A stretch of 64,000 nucleotides of DNA from Thozetella sp. PMI_491 (Eukaryota; Ascomycota; Sordariomycetes; Chaetosphaeriales; Chaetosphaeriaceae): assembly GCA_021432635.1 (NCBI GenBank), contig MU270019.1:744001-808000 (forward strand), in the 5' to 3' direction. Below, in pieces: positions 1-12,386 of the stretch. The notes beneath the pieces were generated by a model that saw only the letters and a program-made list of their open reading frames with translations, was not told the origin of the DNA and did no database searches. Position 1 is the first letter of the stretch, and each line of letters opens with the position of its first letter. The translations under genes were made by a program, and so were the position numbers.

Positions 1-2788
1 CATTCTGTAGTACAGATGCCTACCGGCGAAGCATTGGATAGAATCTACTTTTACTCAGAGCAAGAAACCACTGTGCTGTGCAACCATGCCCTTGAGTACC
101 TAGGTATGCAAATCCCTACCTTGTGGAAAAAAGTGTCCAGGGCGGCTAGATGCATCGACGCGGCGCGGTAGGTGCTACCTTATCCTTCATGGATTTACCT
201 CGGTTGAGCATCCGAATGCTGAAGCGAAATGAAGCTACCCTACCCGGGCAGAGTGATAAAGCTCGCTATCTTTTATTTGATGGTTTATATACACCCTCGC
301 GAATCTAGCTAGAGCCAATATCGGACTTTGGTTCCAACCAAGTCACATCAGTTGAAAATCGCAGGCTTTCGCTAGCTGAAAAAGACAGGTAATTCTACAA
401 GGCTTAATGTTAATCTCGAATATATATAGAGAAATAAATTGTGTGAATGAGGGATACAGCAGGTTTATTTGTCACTCTATCATTAGACTCCGCAAAATTC
501 TCATCCAAACAAGGCAGCGGTTTGTTGGTCATTCCTCAGTCCCGAACTGTCAATCTAGCATGGCTGTCGTTGATCATTGGTCAGCCGTGAAATTCCAACG
601 TGGCTGACTGATTGTTGATCGCTTCTCAGCTACTCGAACAGGGTTTAGTATTTGTCGCTCAATTGCTACCCCGGGACTTTGTGAACTTTTTAGTTTGAGC
701 GACTCGCCTTGGAACTCTTACGCCGCTATTCCTACAGCCTTGCTTTAGTCATATCCAAGTTTCAGCGAGACTTGCCCCCAGCCACTAGTTTTGTGCCCTA
801 GCTTACGTGAAAGGACAATCTTGGCTGGACTTACCTATGACCGGGGCGCGTATCTCCCGTCTCCAGTTAAAATTTCATCATATCAAGAGCTAAATAATAC
901 TATGCAGTAATTGTCAGTATCGTAGGGTCCTTCCCAGTCGGCAGTGCTGCATCCGAGTTGGTTGGTTTCCATACTAGGAGCTTCTAGAGGGGCGATCTTC
1001 TAGTTACCTGAAACCACAGGGCTTCGAAGATTGTTTTCAGCTATGACATAAATATTACGCAAGCGTGGTGTGATTAAGGAGGCCACTAGGATGCTGTCTC
1101 GTGCGCTGCAGGGGTTTCCAGTAGACCCTTGCTTCCAGGCCGAGAAGGATCCCGCTGTGGGAGCCAGGGCAACGCCACATTCTCGGATTGATCTGTTGCC
1201 TACATCCCGAGCCAAAAGCGCCAATTTCGCATTCGGCATTCTCGCCGGTGATAAAACCGGTGTAGAAGCATACCAACTTTATCAAAGTCACGACTACGGC
1301 CAGTCAGTATTGCCTTGCTGCTGATATTATGCCTATTCCTGCGCCTCTCCAAGGTTTGATCCTGTAGTTCTTCACCCAGTGGAGTTCGGTACAACGATTA
1401 ACCAAACGGCATAGCATAACGCCATCGGTTATCCGGTCAAGTATCATCCTCCAGTCGAGGACAAGGGCTTGTCCTGTAGAATGAGGCTGCTGTGCTAGAT
1501 GAGGCAGATTTGAAGGTGCAAGCGTAGTCCTATTGAAGTCCTAAGATCGCTACTAGGATCAGCTAGATGCAAGAAATGTGGACACTCAGTATGAAAACCC
1601 CTTTGGGGATGTGAATTTCCTGAGAGCAGCTACTCAGCTCCTTTGGGCGGTGTCGAAATTGTGTCCAACCTAACTGACGGCTTCGGTCGGCATGGCTACG
1701 TAATGAGCAGATGCAGAACGACAGAAAAGGGCCTCTACGCCACTTGCGCTTCCTGAGATAATAGAATCCTCTAGACAGGGACTATCTCGGATAGAATCTA
1801 GCGTAGATACTTCGTCTTCATATAGAATCTATGAGCTCAAGATTAAAACTGACATCGGCTCAAGCGTCTGAATGTCATGGTTATTCTATAAACATCACAC
1901 CCGAACAACCAAGACCAGATGGATACAAAAGAAAAATAGCTAGTCACATACGACTTCCTTGAAGAGGATGAACACGGCAAAGGCCATTGGTGGATTGGGA
2001 ACGGCTATGTAGGTACTCCGATAGACCCTCCGGAAGCAACGCATTGAGGCTATCAGAATGACACTGATGCAGGTGCGGAGTGCAAGAAGATTGCCAATTG
2101 GACAGTTGCGGGGCCTGCTTGCACAAAGATGTCCAAGAAAGGCCACGGACCAGCCGAATAATTAGCTGGTACGAGCGAGAACCTGAGCTGCACAGAAAAA
2201 ATCCTTAATTTAGTTCAGAATATCAATTGAATGGAAAGAAATCTCTTACGCGAGGTCAAGTAGCCTAAATTTCGGCCAATTCTCCGCAGTTTCCTTTGAA
2301 GTACGGAAGGATTTGTCCTTGCTTGAAGTTTGGAGGTGTCGGAGACGATCTGGTGCCCCGCATCTGCACCTGGACGTATTTGGCTTAGTATGTGGAGTTT
2401 AGACGCCGCTAATATGCCCTCGCTTGTGGTCTTGGCCGTGCCTTGGCAGTCGATGACGATGCGCTCTGCCAAGCGACGTCATAAGTAACGTCCGCCTCTC
2501 ATGAGCCAGCCTCACTTTGGTACATAAGTAGACCACTAAAATATAGACGGGGATGCCGTAAATTCATGAATTGGAGGGGTCAAATCCAGTGTTTAACCTA
2601 CTTTTTCTACCCAGTAACCAGTAATCACTATTGATCCTCCATCCCGTCGCCAGCATGTTTGGTAGGACCGCAAGGCGCGGCGAGCCCCCAAGTGCCCAAA
2701 GCGGCAACAGGCGTCGAATGACATGGGACATTCCGTACGTTGTCCTCTCACAGGTCCATACGGGCACAGCCCGCCCGCTCTGACCAAA
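1..2788. other. Intergenic, no recognisable gene
   Basis: Both strands were read here. Only short open frames (up to about 85 codons) appear, with no signal peptide, domain motif or convincing splice pattern. No tRNA, rRNA or terminal repeats were recognised. The stretch around 1070-1320 is open on both strands but resembles no family I know. Confidence 0.5.
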
Positions 2789-3393
2789 ATGCTAACCTCC
2801 AATCCAAGGATCCTATTTGGTATCATCTTTGCCCTCGCAGTCGCCGAGCTGATATTCACCATTGACGCCTTCATCTATCTCCAAAAGGAGCACAAATGGT
2901 GGTCGGCAACCGAGATGGCCCGCATGGGCTTCCTGATCTTCAGCTGTGTCAGGACCATCTTCCTGTCCGCCCTCTATGTCGCCCTTCACTTCCGCTCAGT
3001 GAAAAAACTACTCAACACTATGCATACGGTGAGTGAACTGCTTCTGCCGAAATCCCGGGCATCGCATCCACCTTGTCCGTCGCTGACGTGGCTCGCCAGA
3101 TTTTCCTGGTGGTCTCCACCATCCTCTGGATCGTCTCGGGTGTTCTCATCTACCAGATTTGGCAATATGTGGAGTGCCAAAACAACGGCGTACCCGATAG
3201 TTTTGAAGAGTTCAAGAGCCAAGTGTCGGGAGGACTCAGCCTGTGCCATGAAATTAAGACGATAGAAATTATTGCCTGGGCTATCGCCGCAGTAAGTGTG
3301 GTGTCTACGATCCCGGTGGTCATGACATGGATGAAGAGCAGAAGGTCACGAAAGCAGGCGGCGGGCGAGAGGAAGATGGCGACACATGTGTGA
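2789..3393 (+). CDS. Small four-TM (MARVEL-like) integral membrane protein
   Basis: Exons 2789-3028 and 3100-3393 are joined across a 71-bp intron (GTGAGT donor, CTGAC branch, CAG acceptor, phase 0), giving 176-177 residues. Four hydrophobic segments are visible at about residues 8-30, 45-70, 81-104 and 132-155, with a short charged loop holding two Cys between TM3 and TM4 and a basic tail (KSRRSRKQ). Size and spacing match the fungal MARVEL-like four-TM proteins; the exact biochemical role of those proteins is not established. The ATG at 2789 was chosen because it directly precedes the first membrane segment; an upstream in-frame start would add an uncharacteristic polar leader. It could instead be an unrelated tetraspan membrane protein. 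Confidence 0.75.
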
Positions 3394-5509
3394 GTGACTG
3401 GAAGCGACAATATTCATCCGGGAATTAGCCCACAGTCACCGAGTCAGGGCATTCTCTAGGCACAGTAACTAGTCATGATAATAAAAATGCATGGCTCTAG
3501 CTATGTTTCCTAGAAATTGTGATCAAGAAGATAGTTGCTGCATGCACCATATCAAGGGTAAAGGCGAGTGATACGGCCTTAAAAATGAAACCTCTCGAGA
3601 CCTCGGCGTAAGTCGTTGCCATCTCCCGAGCGAATCAGTTCAACAGCTGCTTGATCTCATTTCGTTGACCTCATTTCCCTGTCATGCCACTTTGAAAGAC
3701 GCATTCGATAGCGGCTGCCGCCTGGAGGGGATCGCTGAGAGAGATGCTGATAATTCCGGGCACAGCAACTGAGTTGATAGGAGACTGGCATTGTGTATCC
3801 CCATACGTACTTAATCAGCCATATCCTAGTAGCCGGAAGGTGTTATACTTACTTGTACATGGTGCAATTGGTATCCTCGTTAATAGCAAAAGTTACAGTC
3901 TGGCCTAGCCTAGTTATTGTGTAAGCATGTAGTCTCCCGGGACCAAGTACCGCCAAAGATTCGGATATCTCACAGTCCAGATTGGATAGGAACACATGTC
4001 TCGGTACTCGTGACAACCAACGATGGCCCGAGCAATGGATCGAAAGTTCCCTAATGTTGTCCTTAATCAACGTGACACTTGACCGGGTAAAGGGCATAGA
4101 ACACTAACAATTGGATCGACGGGTAGGCCTCTGCGGATAAGAAATAAGGGAGCCGCCAAAGCGAAGCCCGCATATCCAAGCAAGTCAGCGAAATTCATGT
4201 TTCTTGGTAGTTATAAATGGTCAGAAGTGCAAAGTGTAATCGTACAAGGGTCGGATAGCAAAATATCCTGATAAGTGATTTGCCATATTCCGGCGATTCA
4301 TATGTGGCCGCTTTAAGTATCTCGAATTGATGTCTCCACTCAAACAAACTTTAGCTAAATCACGAAGTAAATCGCGGGAACGCCGCCAGGCCTTCTTCTC
4401 TTGCGATGCAATGACTCGGACATAGGATTTTACCTTGCCGTGACCCACAGGTTCTTTCGGGAAACATTCGTAGAAATAGCTGTCTTCTCCGCCCATAGTG
4501 CAGCTGATCTCGTAATGACTCGCTGTAAAGGCGGTTATGCACCTTCCGGACAACCAGGCCTTTGGGAGTCGCGGGGGGAGTGGTTGGGAACCACCGGCAT
4601 GAAAAAGCTCGCGAAGACGAGTCCTTAGGAGCTAGGATCTGATGACATTTGGCTTTAGCTTCAAGTGGAAAAGTGCAACAGGTTAATCTGATCTAAAATT
4701 AGACATGCGTGTCTCGCCTTTGTCTATGTTCTGAACGTTACTCTTAGGCCGGATGGGATGTGGGCAATTGGCTGGAGGCTAACGGCTTGGTACAGAGGGA
4801 GCAATCTCACCACCGTGGTGTCGACACAAACAGCAGTGCGTGGAGCCAGACATTCGTAGCTCCTGGATTTCTAGAGCACGTGAATTAAGATGTTTACGCA
4901 CCAAGGAGCGATGGTTTGCTAGCGCAGCAAGTCTCTGAGTTGATCCTGCCATCTGCAGTTTTTCTTGTACTTGCGGCAATGATTCTAGCCTAGTCGACAC
5001 CCACCGAGACTAGAACTCCCTAGGCTCTGTTCGCTTCTTGCGGCCGTATTAGGTCACAGTACCACGAGGAGCTCACTAATGATCAATCATGATTGGGATT
5101 AAGAACTAATTCTCCAGTGCCAAGTCTAAGGGTGTGACTAGCAACCATGTCACGGGCAGCAAGCATTGGCAATTGGACACAATATGGCCTCTATTAGCAT
5201 TAAGTACATTTATTCCTCGAACCACATACGAGCAGCGGATCCTGCAACCCGCAAGACTAACTTCCGTGGATGGGTGGGCCTATGCCAAGATGTAGTAGTC
5301 TCCACGGAGCGTTGCTACGACCATCCCCGCCGTTAATTCTTCCGGCGCCCGCCTAGAACGGAGAAATAGGTATACGCGGATAGGATCTGTTAATTATTTA
5401 ATACCCTTCACAAACATGTCGCGCCATAATAATGAAACGTCACCAGTATTCATATCATTTAAGTCTTCTCTTCTTTTTCCAGAGAGCGGCTTCCGATCGT
5501 TAGCTCAAG
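3394..5509. other. Intergenic, nothing recognised
   Basis: About 2.1 kb without a supportable gene. The longest minus-strand frame (4221-4553) has no motif or signal peptide and is interrupted on all sides. The last 100 bases form the promoter region of the metalloprotease-like gene. Confidence 0.5.
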
Positions 5510-6921
5510 ATGCGTCCCGTTGTTGTGTCATATGTTGCACTTGCCTTCGCGGCCTCATCGGGTGCTATCAATTTCTCGCACGATCAGGATGGCAATGGCG
5601 ATGTTTGGAACAAGCAGTTCCATCCCGAGAGCCGCTCCGAGTATATCCCATCGTCTAATCGCCCTACGAAGAGGCAGAGTGGTTGGAACCCGCCTTCCAA
5701 TCTGGTCACCCCTTTAAAGCAGGTTTGGGACCATTGCCTAGCGACATACACTGACTTGTTTGGTTTCCGAAACTATGGTGTGAGTAACTTCCATATACCT
5801 TAGTTCCTTCAGGATTGGCGGCGATGAGCTCGTCGTTGTCCTTTGGCAGCCTCGCACAGTGCCTTGTGAACCCCAAATCGCTCGAACTAAGGTGCTAATT
5901 TAGATCTCCAGTGGGATCAAATCATGGCAACGAACGGAACGCTGAAGGTGTGCGTGAGATGGGACTCCAATGTAGCCGTCACAGAGGCCCAGCGGATGCA
6001 AGTTGCTACCGCACTCAATAAGCAATACCAAAATTGGTTCAAGTGGTTGTATGGCTACGACAACTTTCCCTTCAGCAGCATCCCAGTCAGTGTCGTCGGG
6101 TGGGCTGTTCGCGACAAATCCTTGCTGCAGGGATCCACCAGCGGCATTGACGTCTACACGAACAAGGACGAAAGCGGCGTTCCGCAGTGCGACCCAGCTT
6201 GCGGTCGGTTCTTCCACCAAACGGGCGACTATAGCTCCTGCCCGGGAGGTGCCACCCATCACTACGACAATTCTCTGTGGCTCACAGCTGGGCTGACAGG
6301 CGGTTTCGGCGGCGACTGGGGCCAGAACATTGGCAGCGAGTACTTCATGGGTATACTGGGCTCTGACAGCATTCACATTCTCGAACACGAGATGGGCCAT
6401 ACCTTCGGGTTAGATGACTGTAAGTAACCTCTAGTGCACTCTCCATTTCCATAGAAAACCTGCTAACTCGCCACTCCTTCCCAAGTCTACGGTAAGCCGG
6501 ATTCCTCGCATCCTGCATGCAAAGCCCCGCTAATGTAACAGATTGGACGCCTACCGGAGTCACAAACTTTATTATGCTTGCAGGTTCGTCTACTGTCATC
6601 ACCGACTTCGACGGCTGGATGTTGAGGAACTGGTGGTACGAGCTATCGCGGAACCGGGGCTGGCAGACGGGCTCCGGTGGCAGTGGCACGACGACGAAGA
6701 CTACGACAACTACGAAAACTCAGGCTGCGACACCGACTGCAACTGCCCTAGCCCAACAATATGGCCAATGCGGAGTAAGTTGACCCTAGGTGGCGTGTGA
6801 TGCGATGCCTTCGCAAATTGGTCCTAACGTCTTATAGGGTATTGGGTGGACTGGGCCAACAGTATGCGTGTCGCCTTATACTTGCAAATACTCCAACGAT
6901 TGGTATTCGCAGTGTCTTTGA
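5510..6921 (+). CDS. Secreted zinc metalloprotease-like protein with C-terminal CBM1
   Basis: Five exons: 5510-5779, 5912-6419, 6486-6491, 6542-6774 and 6838-6921, encoding 366 residues. Residues 1-19 form a signal peptide; a KR site near residue 55 may be a propeptide cut. The catalytic-type motif HEMGH (about 249-253), followed by GLDD, fits HExxHxxGxxD, and a later Met (FIMLAG) could be the Met-turn of zincins. A Thr-rich linker leads to a carbohydrate-binding module family 1 (YGQCGGIGW start, four Cys, terminal WYSQCL). It is therefore predicted to be secreted and to bind cellulose; its substrate is unknown. The third exon is only six bases long; skipping it keeps the frame (Tyr instead of Phe-Tyr-Asp), but including it gives the sequence I recall for the family. 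Introns are 132, 66, 50 and 63 bp. Confidence 0.85.
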
Positions 6922-7264
6922 AGCGGCAATATGAGGTTTCGGATTCGTCCAAGGTGTTCTGATTACCTATTGAGCAATCTTTCGCCATGGTACCGAGAGC
7001 ATGGCTCGCCATCCTTCTCACATTGCCTTTATGACCTTGCGTCCCTAGGTTTACTTCATGAGCTATAGTATAAAGTAGTGCGTTTCACCGAGCAATAGCC
7101 ATCATGATAGCTCCGAGGCATTTGCATAAACTGTGAAATCACAATGGTTCTCTGGTCACACAGTTTTATCCCTCATTACATACGTGGATGAATCTGGATA
7201 CGGCTACGAGCTTCCATGTCATAGCATCGCCTAGCAAATGTAAGATGGGAGATTCATTGCTTAA
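6922..7264. other. Intergenic between convergent genes
   Basis: About 340 bp between the converging stop codons of the CBM1 protein and Zn2Cys6 regulator 1. It should hold both 3' UTRs and poly(A) sites. No other element was recognised. Confidence 0.5.
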
Positions 7265-8653
7265 CTAGAAGCTGCCATCTTCTGGCGCTGGCGGAGGCCA
7301 TTTCGACGCGACCCGCAGGTCTGCCATTAGAGCCTTCCACATACGCCCCTCGGAGCCAGGTTGCTGGTCCATTTTCTTATCTTCCAGAAGCCTTAGAACA
7401 GCGGTCCAGTCGCGCTCCACCCGGCGCGCGCACCACCAAATGCCCAGGCGACCGATCAGCCCTAGCCAGTACCCTACAATCCACAAGGCACGTAGGTCTT
7501 TGACAAAGACCAGGTCGCGGAATCGCTCATCCCATTTCTTGACCAGCCCGATATATGCGAACGAGTTGGGGCAGTTAGGCTCGGCGACCCTTAATTCGGC
7601 CAGAATCATCACAGGCTCCCGGTATAGGCTGTAATTCGGGTCATCTTCGCTTCCTATCAGCATCTTCCATGTGTCTGGAAGCTGTTTCGCCTTTTCGGCT
7701 TCCCCACCCTCGGCCTCGGGGCCCTTGCTTTCACCTGCGTCGAGAATGGGCTGCAGTAGGCTCTGTTCTCGGAACTCCGAGGTAGCGTCCTCCAATTTCG
7801 TGAACCGCAACTGAAGATCCAGCCAACCTAGACGGTCGGCACTGTCGTCAAACACCCAAGACGTGGCCACGGAGTGGCTTACTACTGACGCGAAAGTAAC
7901 AGCATTGAGCATCACCGCTGTACAGAGTAGGGCGTCGGCGCGTTCCTTCTGCAGCGGGAGGGTAAGAGCCGATGTCAGCTTGGCAATAGCAGCAGACATC
8001 TGGCCTAGCTCGGCGATGCGGTGGCGAGATCCGTCGACAGTGTAGTGCCGGAGGTGGCAGGCCGACACAGCGAGCATTGTCGATACCATGAATTCGTATC
8101 GGCAGGCAAGCTCCCACAGTTGGGGGTCGATGGGCTGGCCCATGATGGTCGCCGAGTTGTTGCTAAAATGGTGCAAAAGGTTGCTCACCGAGGTGCCATT
8201 CTGCTTGACCCATGGACTCAATGCCGAAGCGCCGGAATCTGCGAGGGCGGTTACCAGTGCCGAAGGGCTGGGCTGCACGACCGACAGGGGGTCGGGAGGC
8301 ACCGAAGAGCCGCTTGGCGGCTCGTCAGGTACATGTGCCGAACTGCTGGGGTCGCTAGCGGGCAGGTCTTCGTTGGTCGGCGGTACCTCCTCGTAGACGC
8401 ATTCTCGTTGATTCCTCGAACACCGCAGGCAGGTCGGTAGACGCTGGTCGCACTTGGATCCAATCAGTTAGACGCTGCCAAGCGCAGGCTTGGTGCGGCC
8501 GGTGTCACACACCTTGACCCGTTTCTGCTTGCAGGGGGTGCACCCCAGCTTATCTTTCGTGTGTTGCCTCCGCCTCCGGTGTTCCCTCACTCGCATTCCC
8601 TGCCCGTCGGAGGACAGGACGAGGAAGTTGGCGTTGATGTTCGCAGGATGCAT
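7265..8653 (-). CDS. Zn2Cys6 fungal transcription factor (regulator 1)
   Basis: Exon 1 is 8653-8513 and exon 2 is 8452-7265, with a 60-bp intron (GTGTGT donor, CTAAC branch), encoding 442 residues. A basic stretch (HRRRRQH) leads into the binuclear zinc cluster at about residues 38-65, with the exact spacing Cx2Cx6Cx6Cx2Cx6C. The intron falls in the cluster, directly before the third Cys, in phase 0. The rest is an acidic/Ser-Pro linker and a helical C-terminal region (LAVSACHLRHY, VGYWLGLIGR), matching the UPC2/ECM22-type C6 regulators of moulds. It should bind DNA in the nucleus; the targets cannot be read from sequence. Regulator 2 (60282-61734) is a paralogue sharing the intron position and the C-terminal WxVGYWxGL block. 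No frame damage was seen. Confidence 0.9.
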
Positions 8654-10427
8654 CGCGTTGGTACGAGTACAATCGGCTGAGCATACCAGGTCATCCCGGA
8701 TCGGGCAAACGAGGAGGCGAGGGTAGGGCGCGCACCCTATCGTGATATAGCAGGCGCGCGGCCTCGCTTCCCATTATACACGACGTGCGGATAAAGCGTT
8801 GCAGGATCTGCGGCAGTCGTCGGCCTCAGGGGTCGGGCCAAGAGCTCGTTTGCCTGTTTGGGACTAGCGGCGGTACCTGTTTTCTGGTTCTGGGGAACGG
8901 GCAGTTCCAGCCGATCCAATCAGATGCCATCTCGGACCTACGGTACCGCATACGTACCCCCCAGATCCGGGCACGCGAGACGTGGAACAGGAGAGGAGGT
9001 ATTGTGAGACTCGGGTTACAGCAATGTCCCCAAAGCCGTGATTTAGGTTCACCTATGAAGAAGGTTCGAAGCATGTTTGCAAGGGTTTCGAAAGGTCCCA
9101 ATCAACAGGTACCCACGCAACCAAGCACCACTGTCTTGCGAAACCCAGCAAAACTATTAACTAATACAGCGCACCATTTTCCGATCCCGCAATTCAAGCG
9201 AGAGTCTCTAGCTGATCGGTTCTCGAATCAAAACTGCTAATAGGGCAGACTTAACTCGGTTGATAACGTAGTCATTGAAGGCTGACTTCACCCCATTGGC
9301 AGTCAATATCAACACACTGTCAGAGGCGCTAGTTCGATCCGCTTCTAACCATGTCAAGAAATTAGCCTCAAGGTTTAGTCTTATTGCAACAAGTAATATT
9401 ACATTGATATGTTCTTGTTCTTGTTCTTGTTTCGGGTAAAGATTACGGGGAACGAGAGTGATGCTTTGGTTCCGCGTACGAGCAGACCCGGCTCGGTCAT
9501 GCACTTGTGCTCAACCCTGATATGTTCTTGTGAGTAAGATAAAGCGTCTTTGTGATGATCAAGTGGAGTCGCAGTATTCTTCGTCAATAACTCACCATTG
9601 GGCCAAAAATTGGCATATCACTTGTCGAGCCAAAGCTCGCCTCACCCTGCGGACAGTCTGTTGGGATGAGGACAAAGTTATTACACACAGGATACGCGAT
9701 ATTTCGGTGTACTTTCCTAATTTGTTCTACGTTTACACTGATAGATAGAGATATAGAGATTTGCATATGCCTAGCCGCAGTCCACAGGCATACACCTATA
9801 CACATGGCCACATGCTTACACCTTTTAGCTTCGAGCAGATAAACTCATCAATTCTCTATACCTAGCTATAATATCGATACAGTGCTCCCATACACATATG
9901 CAACAGCTGAAGGTAGATGATTTAGCCCCCTGACAGTCGCACCATGATTGTAGCCAAATAAACTATGGCATAGCATATAGTAGGGAACACGCCATGTTAC
10001 ATCATCTTTGTACGATGTGGCTCTTCAGCAGCCGCGGACTCTTCCAGGCAAACACACACTGAACAGACAAGGCGCAGGAACACCGCCTAGGGCAGAAGCA
10101 AACGTATATTCTGGGACCCTGAGACATAAGGGTGCCTCTAGGGAATAAATAGTAAGCGATACCCTTGTGGATGGAGAGAGAATCTAAGCGACGAAATCTA
10201 TTGGCTGGGACAGGGCGGATCTAACAAATAGCGATTACAAGGCATACGGCCACCGTGGTCGTATTGATAATCAGCGGGGTCTAGTGGACAGGGGACACAG
10301 AAGTGGTCTTTTTCAACGAAGACCATAGCTTGCTAAGAAGAATCAGTCAAGTTCGTCAAGCGGGCCAGGGGTATAGCCAGGACAACCCATAATACGCGTT
10401 TTCCATTACCTGAAAGACGATTCTATC
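8654..10427. other. Intergenic; promoter of regulator 1, short microsatellite
   Basis: Upstream region of regulator 1. A 151-codon plus-strand frame at 8785-9240 lacks any family signature and is GC-rich like the neighbouring promoter, so it is not called. A short TTCTTG tandem lies at about 9410-9430. Nothing else was recognised. Confidence 0.45.
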
Positions 10428-11525
10428 ATGGTCGATCTTCCTGCGCCTTTTAGCGAGATCCCTCGCGTGCGACTTCTGTTCAACCGACCCTCCGACATTG
10501 AGCCATTGGAACGGCTACGAAGTCGCTTGACTGTGGCGCTAGTTTCTTTATCAAACACGAAGATTGCAGCTCTGGGCTTGCATTTGGCGGAAATAAAGTT
10601 AGGAAGCTCGAGTATGTCCTGGCAGATGCGCTCGCTCAGGGCGCAGACACGCTGGTTACCACTGGGGGGATTAAATCCAACCATATGCGCCAGACGGCGG
10701 CTGCAGCGGCTCGTCTTGGTCTGAAGGTGAGCTCCGAAACTTGCGATTGCCGCATCATGCCGTTGTTGCGTCAAGGACCTTGGGGCAGTATGGCGAAGAT
10801 AAATACTAACCACCTATTTCTAGGTTGCGTTGTGGCCTCGGGATAGAGTGCCCTCCGAACATGCAGATATAAGGCTCTGGGGAACACTCAGATCAACGAC
10901 ATTCTCGGCGCCGAGACTTTCCCAATTGAAAGTGACGAGTCGCATGTTCTTAAGACACTCTGGGACCGCGGACAGAAGCCATACTCGATCCCGACCGTGC
11001 AAGCCTTCATCCGATGGGTGGTATGGGTTTTGCACGATGGGCTTTTGAGGTCCTAGAGCAGGAGAAGCAGCTCGGATATAGCTTCGACGTGATTGTCGCA
11101 GTGGCAGGTTCCGGTTCGACGCTAGGAGGTATGGTCGCCGGCTTCAAGCTCGCGCAAATGCATGGGTTCCCCGGTTCCAAGAAGCGCATCGTAGGCTTCA
11201 TGATAGGCGATGCCACCAAAAGAGAAATGTCAGATTTGGTTTTGAAGATCGCGAGGATGGCGGGGTCGCGCATTGGCATGAGGACGACTACGAGCTCCAT
11301 GATGAGTACCTCGGGGGTGCGTATGGCAACCTGAACAAGGCTACCGCGGACGGAATTAGAACATTCGCCAGATTAGAAGGCATCATTACGGACCCGGTGT
11401 ATACGGGTAAGGCTGTAACAGGCATGATGGACTTCGGAAAGGTCGGCAAATTCAAGGGCAGCAAGGTCTTGTTCTGCCATACTGGAGGGCAAGCGTCTAT
11501 CAGCGCGTACCCTCAGCTTCATTAA
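10428..11525 (+). pseudogene. Broken ACC deaminase / D-cysteine desulfhydrase-like gene
   Basis: The sequence follows the PLP-dependent ACC deaminase/D-cysteine desulfhydrase family end to end but in changing frames. Start: MVDLPAPF at 10428. PLP-lysine region: [15 protein letters not shown] near 10572-10616, then [11 protein letters not shown] normal intron at 10727-10824 has a TACTAAC branch. The later part reads GNTQINDILGAE, HPMGGMGF, AVAGSGSTLGGM and finally GIITDPVYTGKA and FCHTGGQ before a stop at 11523. At least four frame changes are needed (near 10530, 10870, 10995 and 11270), and an in-frame stop falls soon after the intron. Residues that would bind PLP are still recognisable, so decay looks recent. 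This is a host gene, not a mobile element. Sequencing error is possible but would have to recur four times. Confidence 0.8.
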
Positions 11526-12386
11526 GAACATAGTTGAGATCGTAAGCCCATTTCACAATAATATGCTTAGTTAGCTCAGCAATCTTACTTCGATGACTCC
11601 ATGGATAGCTGGTATGCACGTTTTGGTGTCAGAAGCTTCCCTCCCTTGTGACTAGAGCTTAGGGCTGAGATGAGGTGGTTACAGACTTCGGACCTAGGAG
11701 GGCACAGTGGTATGTATAAGGGGTATATGTTGCGACCGTCTATAAAGTAAATTATCATGGAAGGCACCCACATCAAGACCGAATTAAAGCGAGCACAGTC
11801 GTCTTAAAGGAGAAGCCTACCGAGCAATTCGCTACCGATATCAGCCGCGCGCTTTGGATTTTGCTCGCCGACTGCATGGCGTCCAGCTAATATCAAGTGC
11901 GTGGTCGAACGTGGAATCAAGTGATTAGGAGGGGCCAGAACATCAAGTCCAAGCTAGCGGGGCATTTGCCAGGGTCGAAGGCCAAGACCCTAACTGAATA
12001 CCGGGTTATGGTTAAGGGTGCCTCCAGGCTCGGCGAAGCTGAGCTGCCTCCATAATTGGGTGCTTAGGTTCAGCTCTCGGCTACGAAAAGAGCTAACGGG
12101 GCTTCGCATCAGACTACATCGCTTGGCATATTAGCTTAGGGTTTCTTATTCCAGCCACAGCGCATCCTGTATGAGGAGCTCAGGGTGATTAACATGGCGA
12201 TTTGCATTGCCTAACTTGGGGTGAGTTATTATTCGGAGGCACCAGGGCCTTCCTTTGTGTAGACGCGGTCTGATAAATATTCAACCCCCTCCCTCTTCCC
12301 CAACCGGTAATTTCTTCCATTGTGCATCCATTCCTCCTTCATGGAATTTTGAACAGTACCAGCTATCTTGAACCCAGGTTGTGCTC
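11526..12386. other. Intergenic, nothing recognised
   Basis: About 860 bp holding the 3' flank of the broken PLP-enzyme gene and the promoter of the TAP-like hydrolase. A CT-rich stretch (about 12285-12345) just upstream of the hydrolase ATG resembles the pyrimidine-rich leader common before fungal transcription starts. Confidence 0.4.

Noticed and set aside
1070-1324. Overlapping frames on both strands
   Set aside because: Open by chance in three frames; no protein family or splice pattern supports a gene.
8785-9240. 151-codon plus-strand frame
   Set aside because: No recognisable motif, signal or splice sites; lies in the promoter area of regulator 1.
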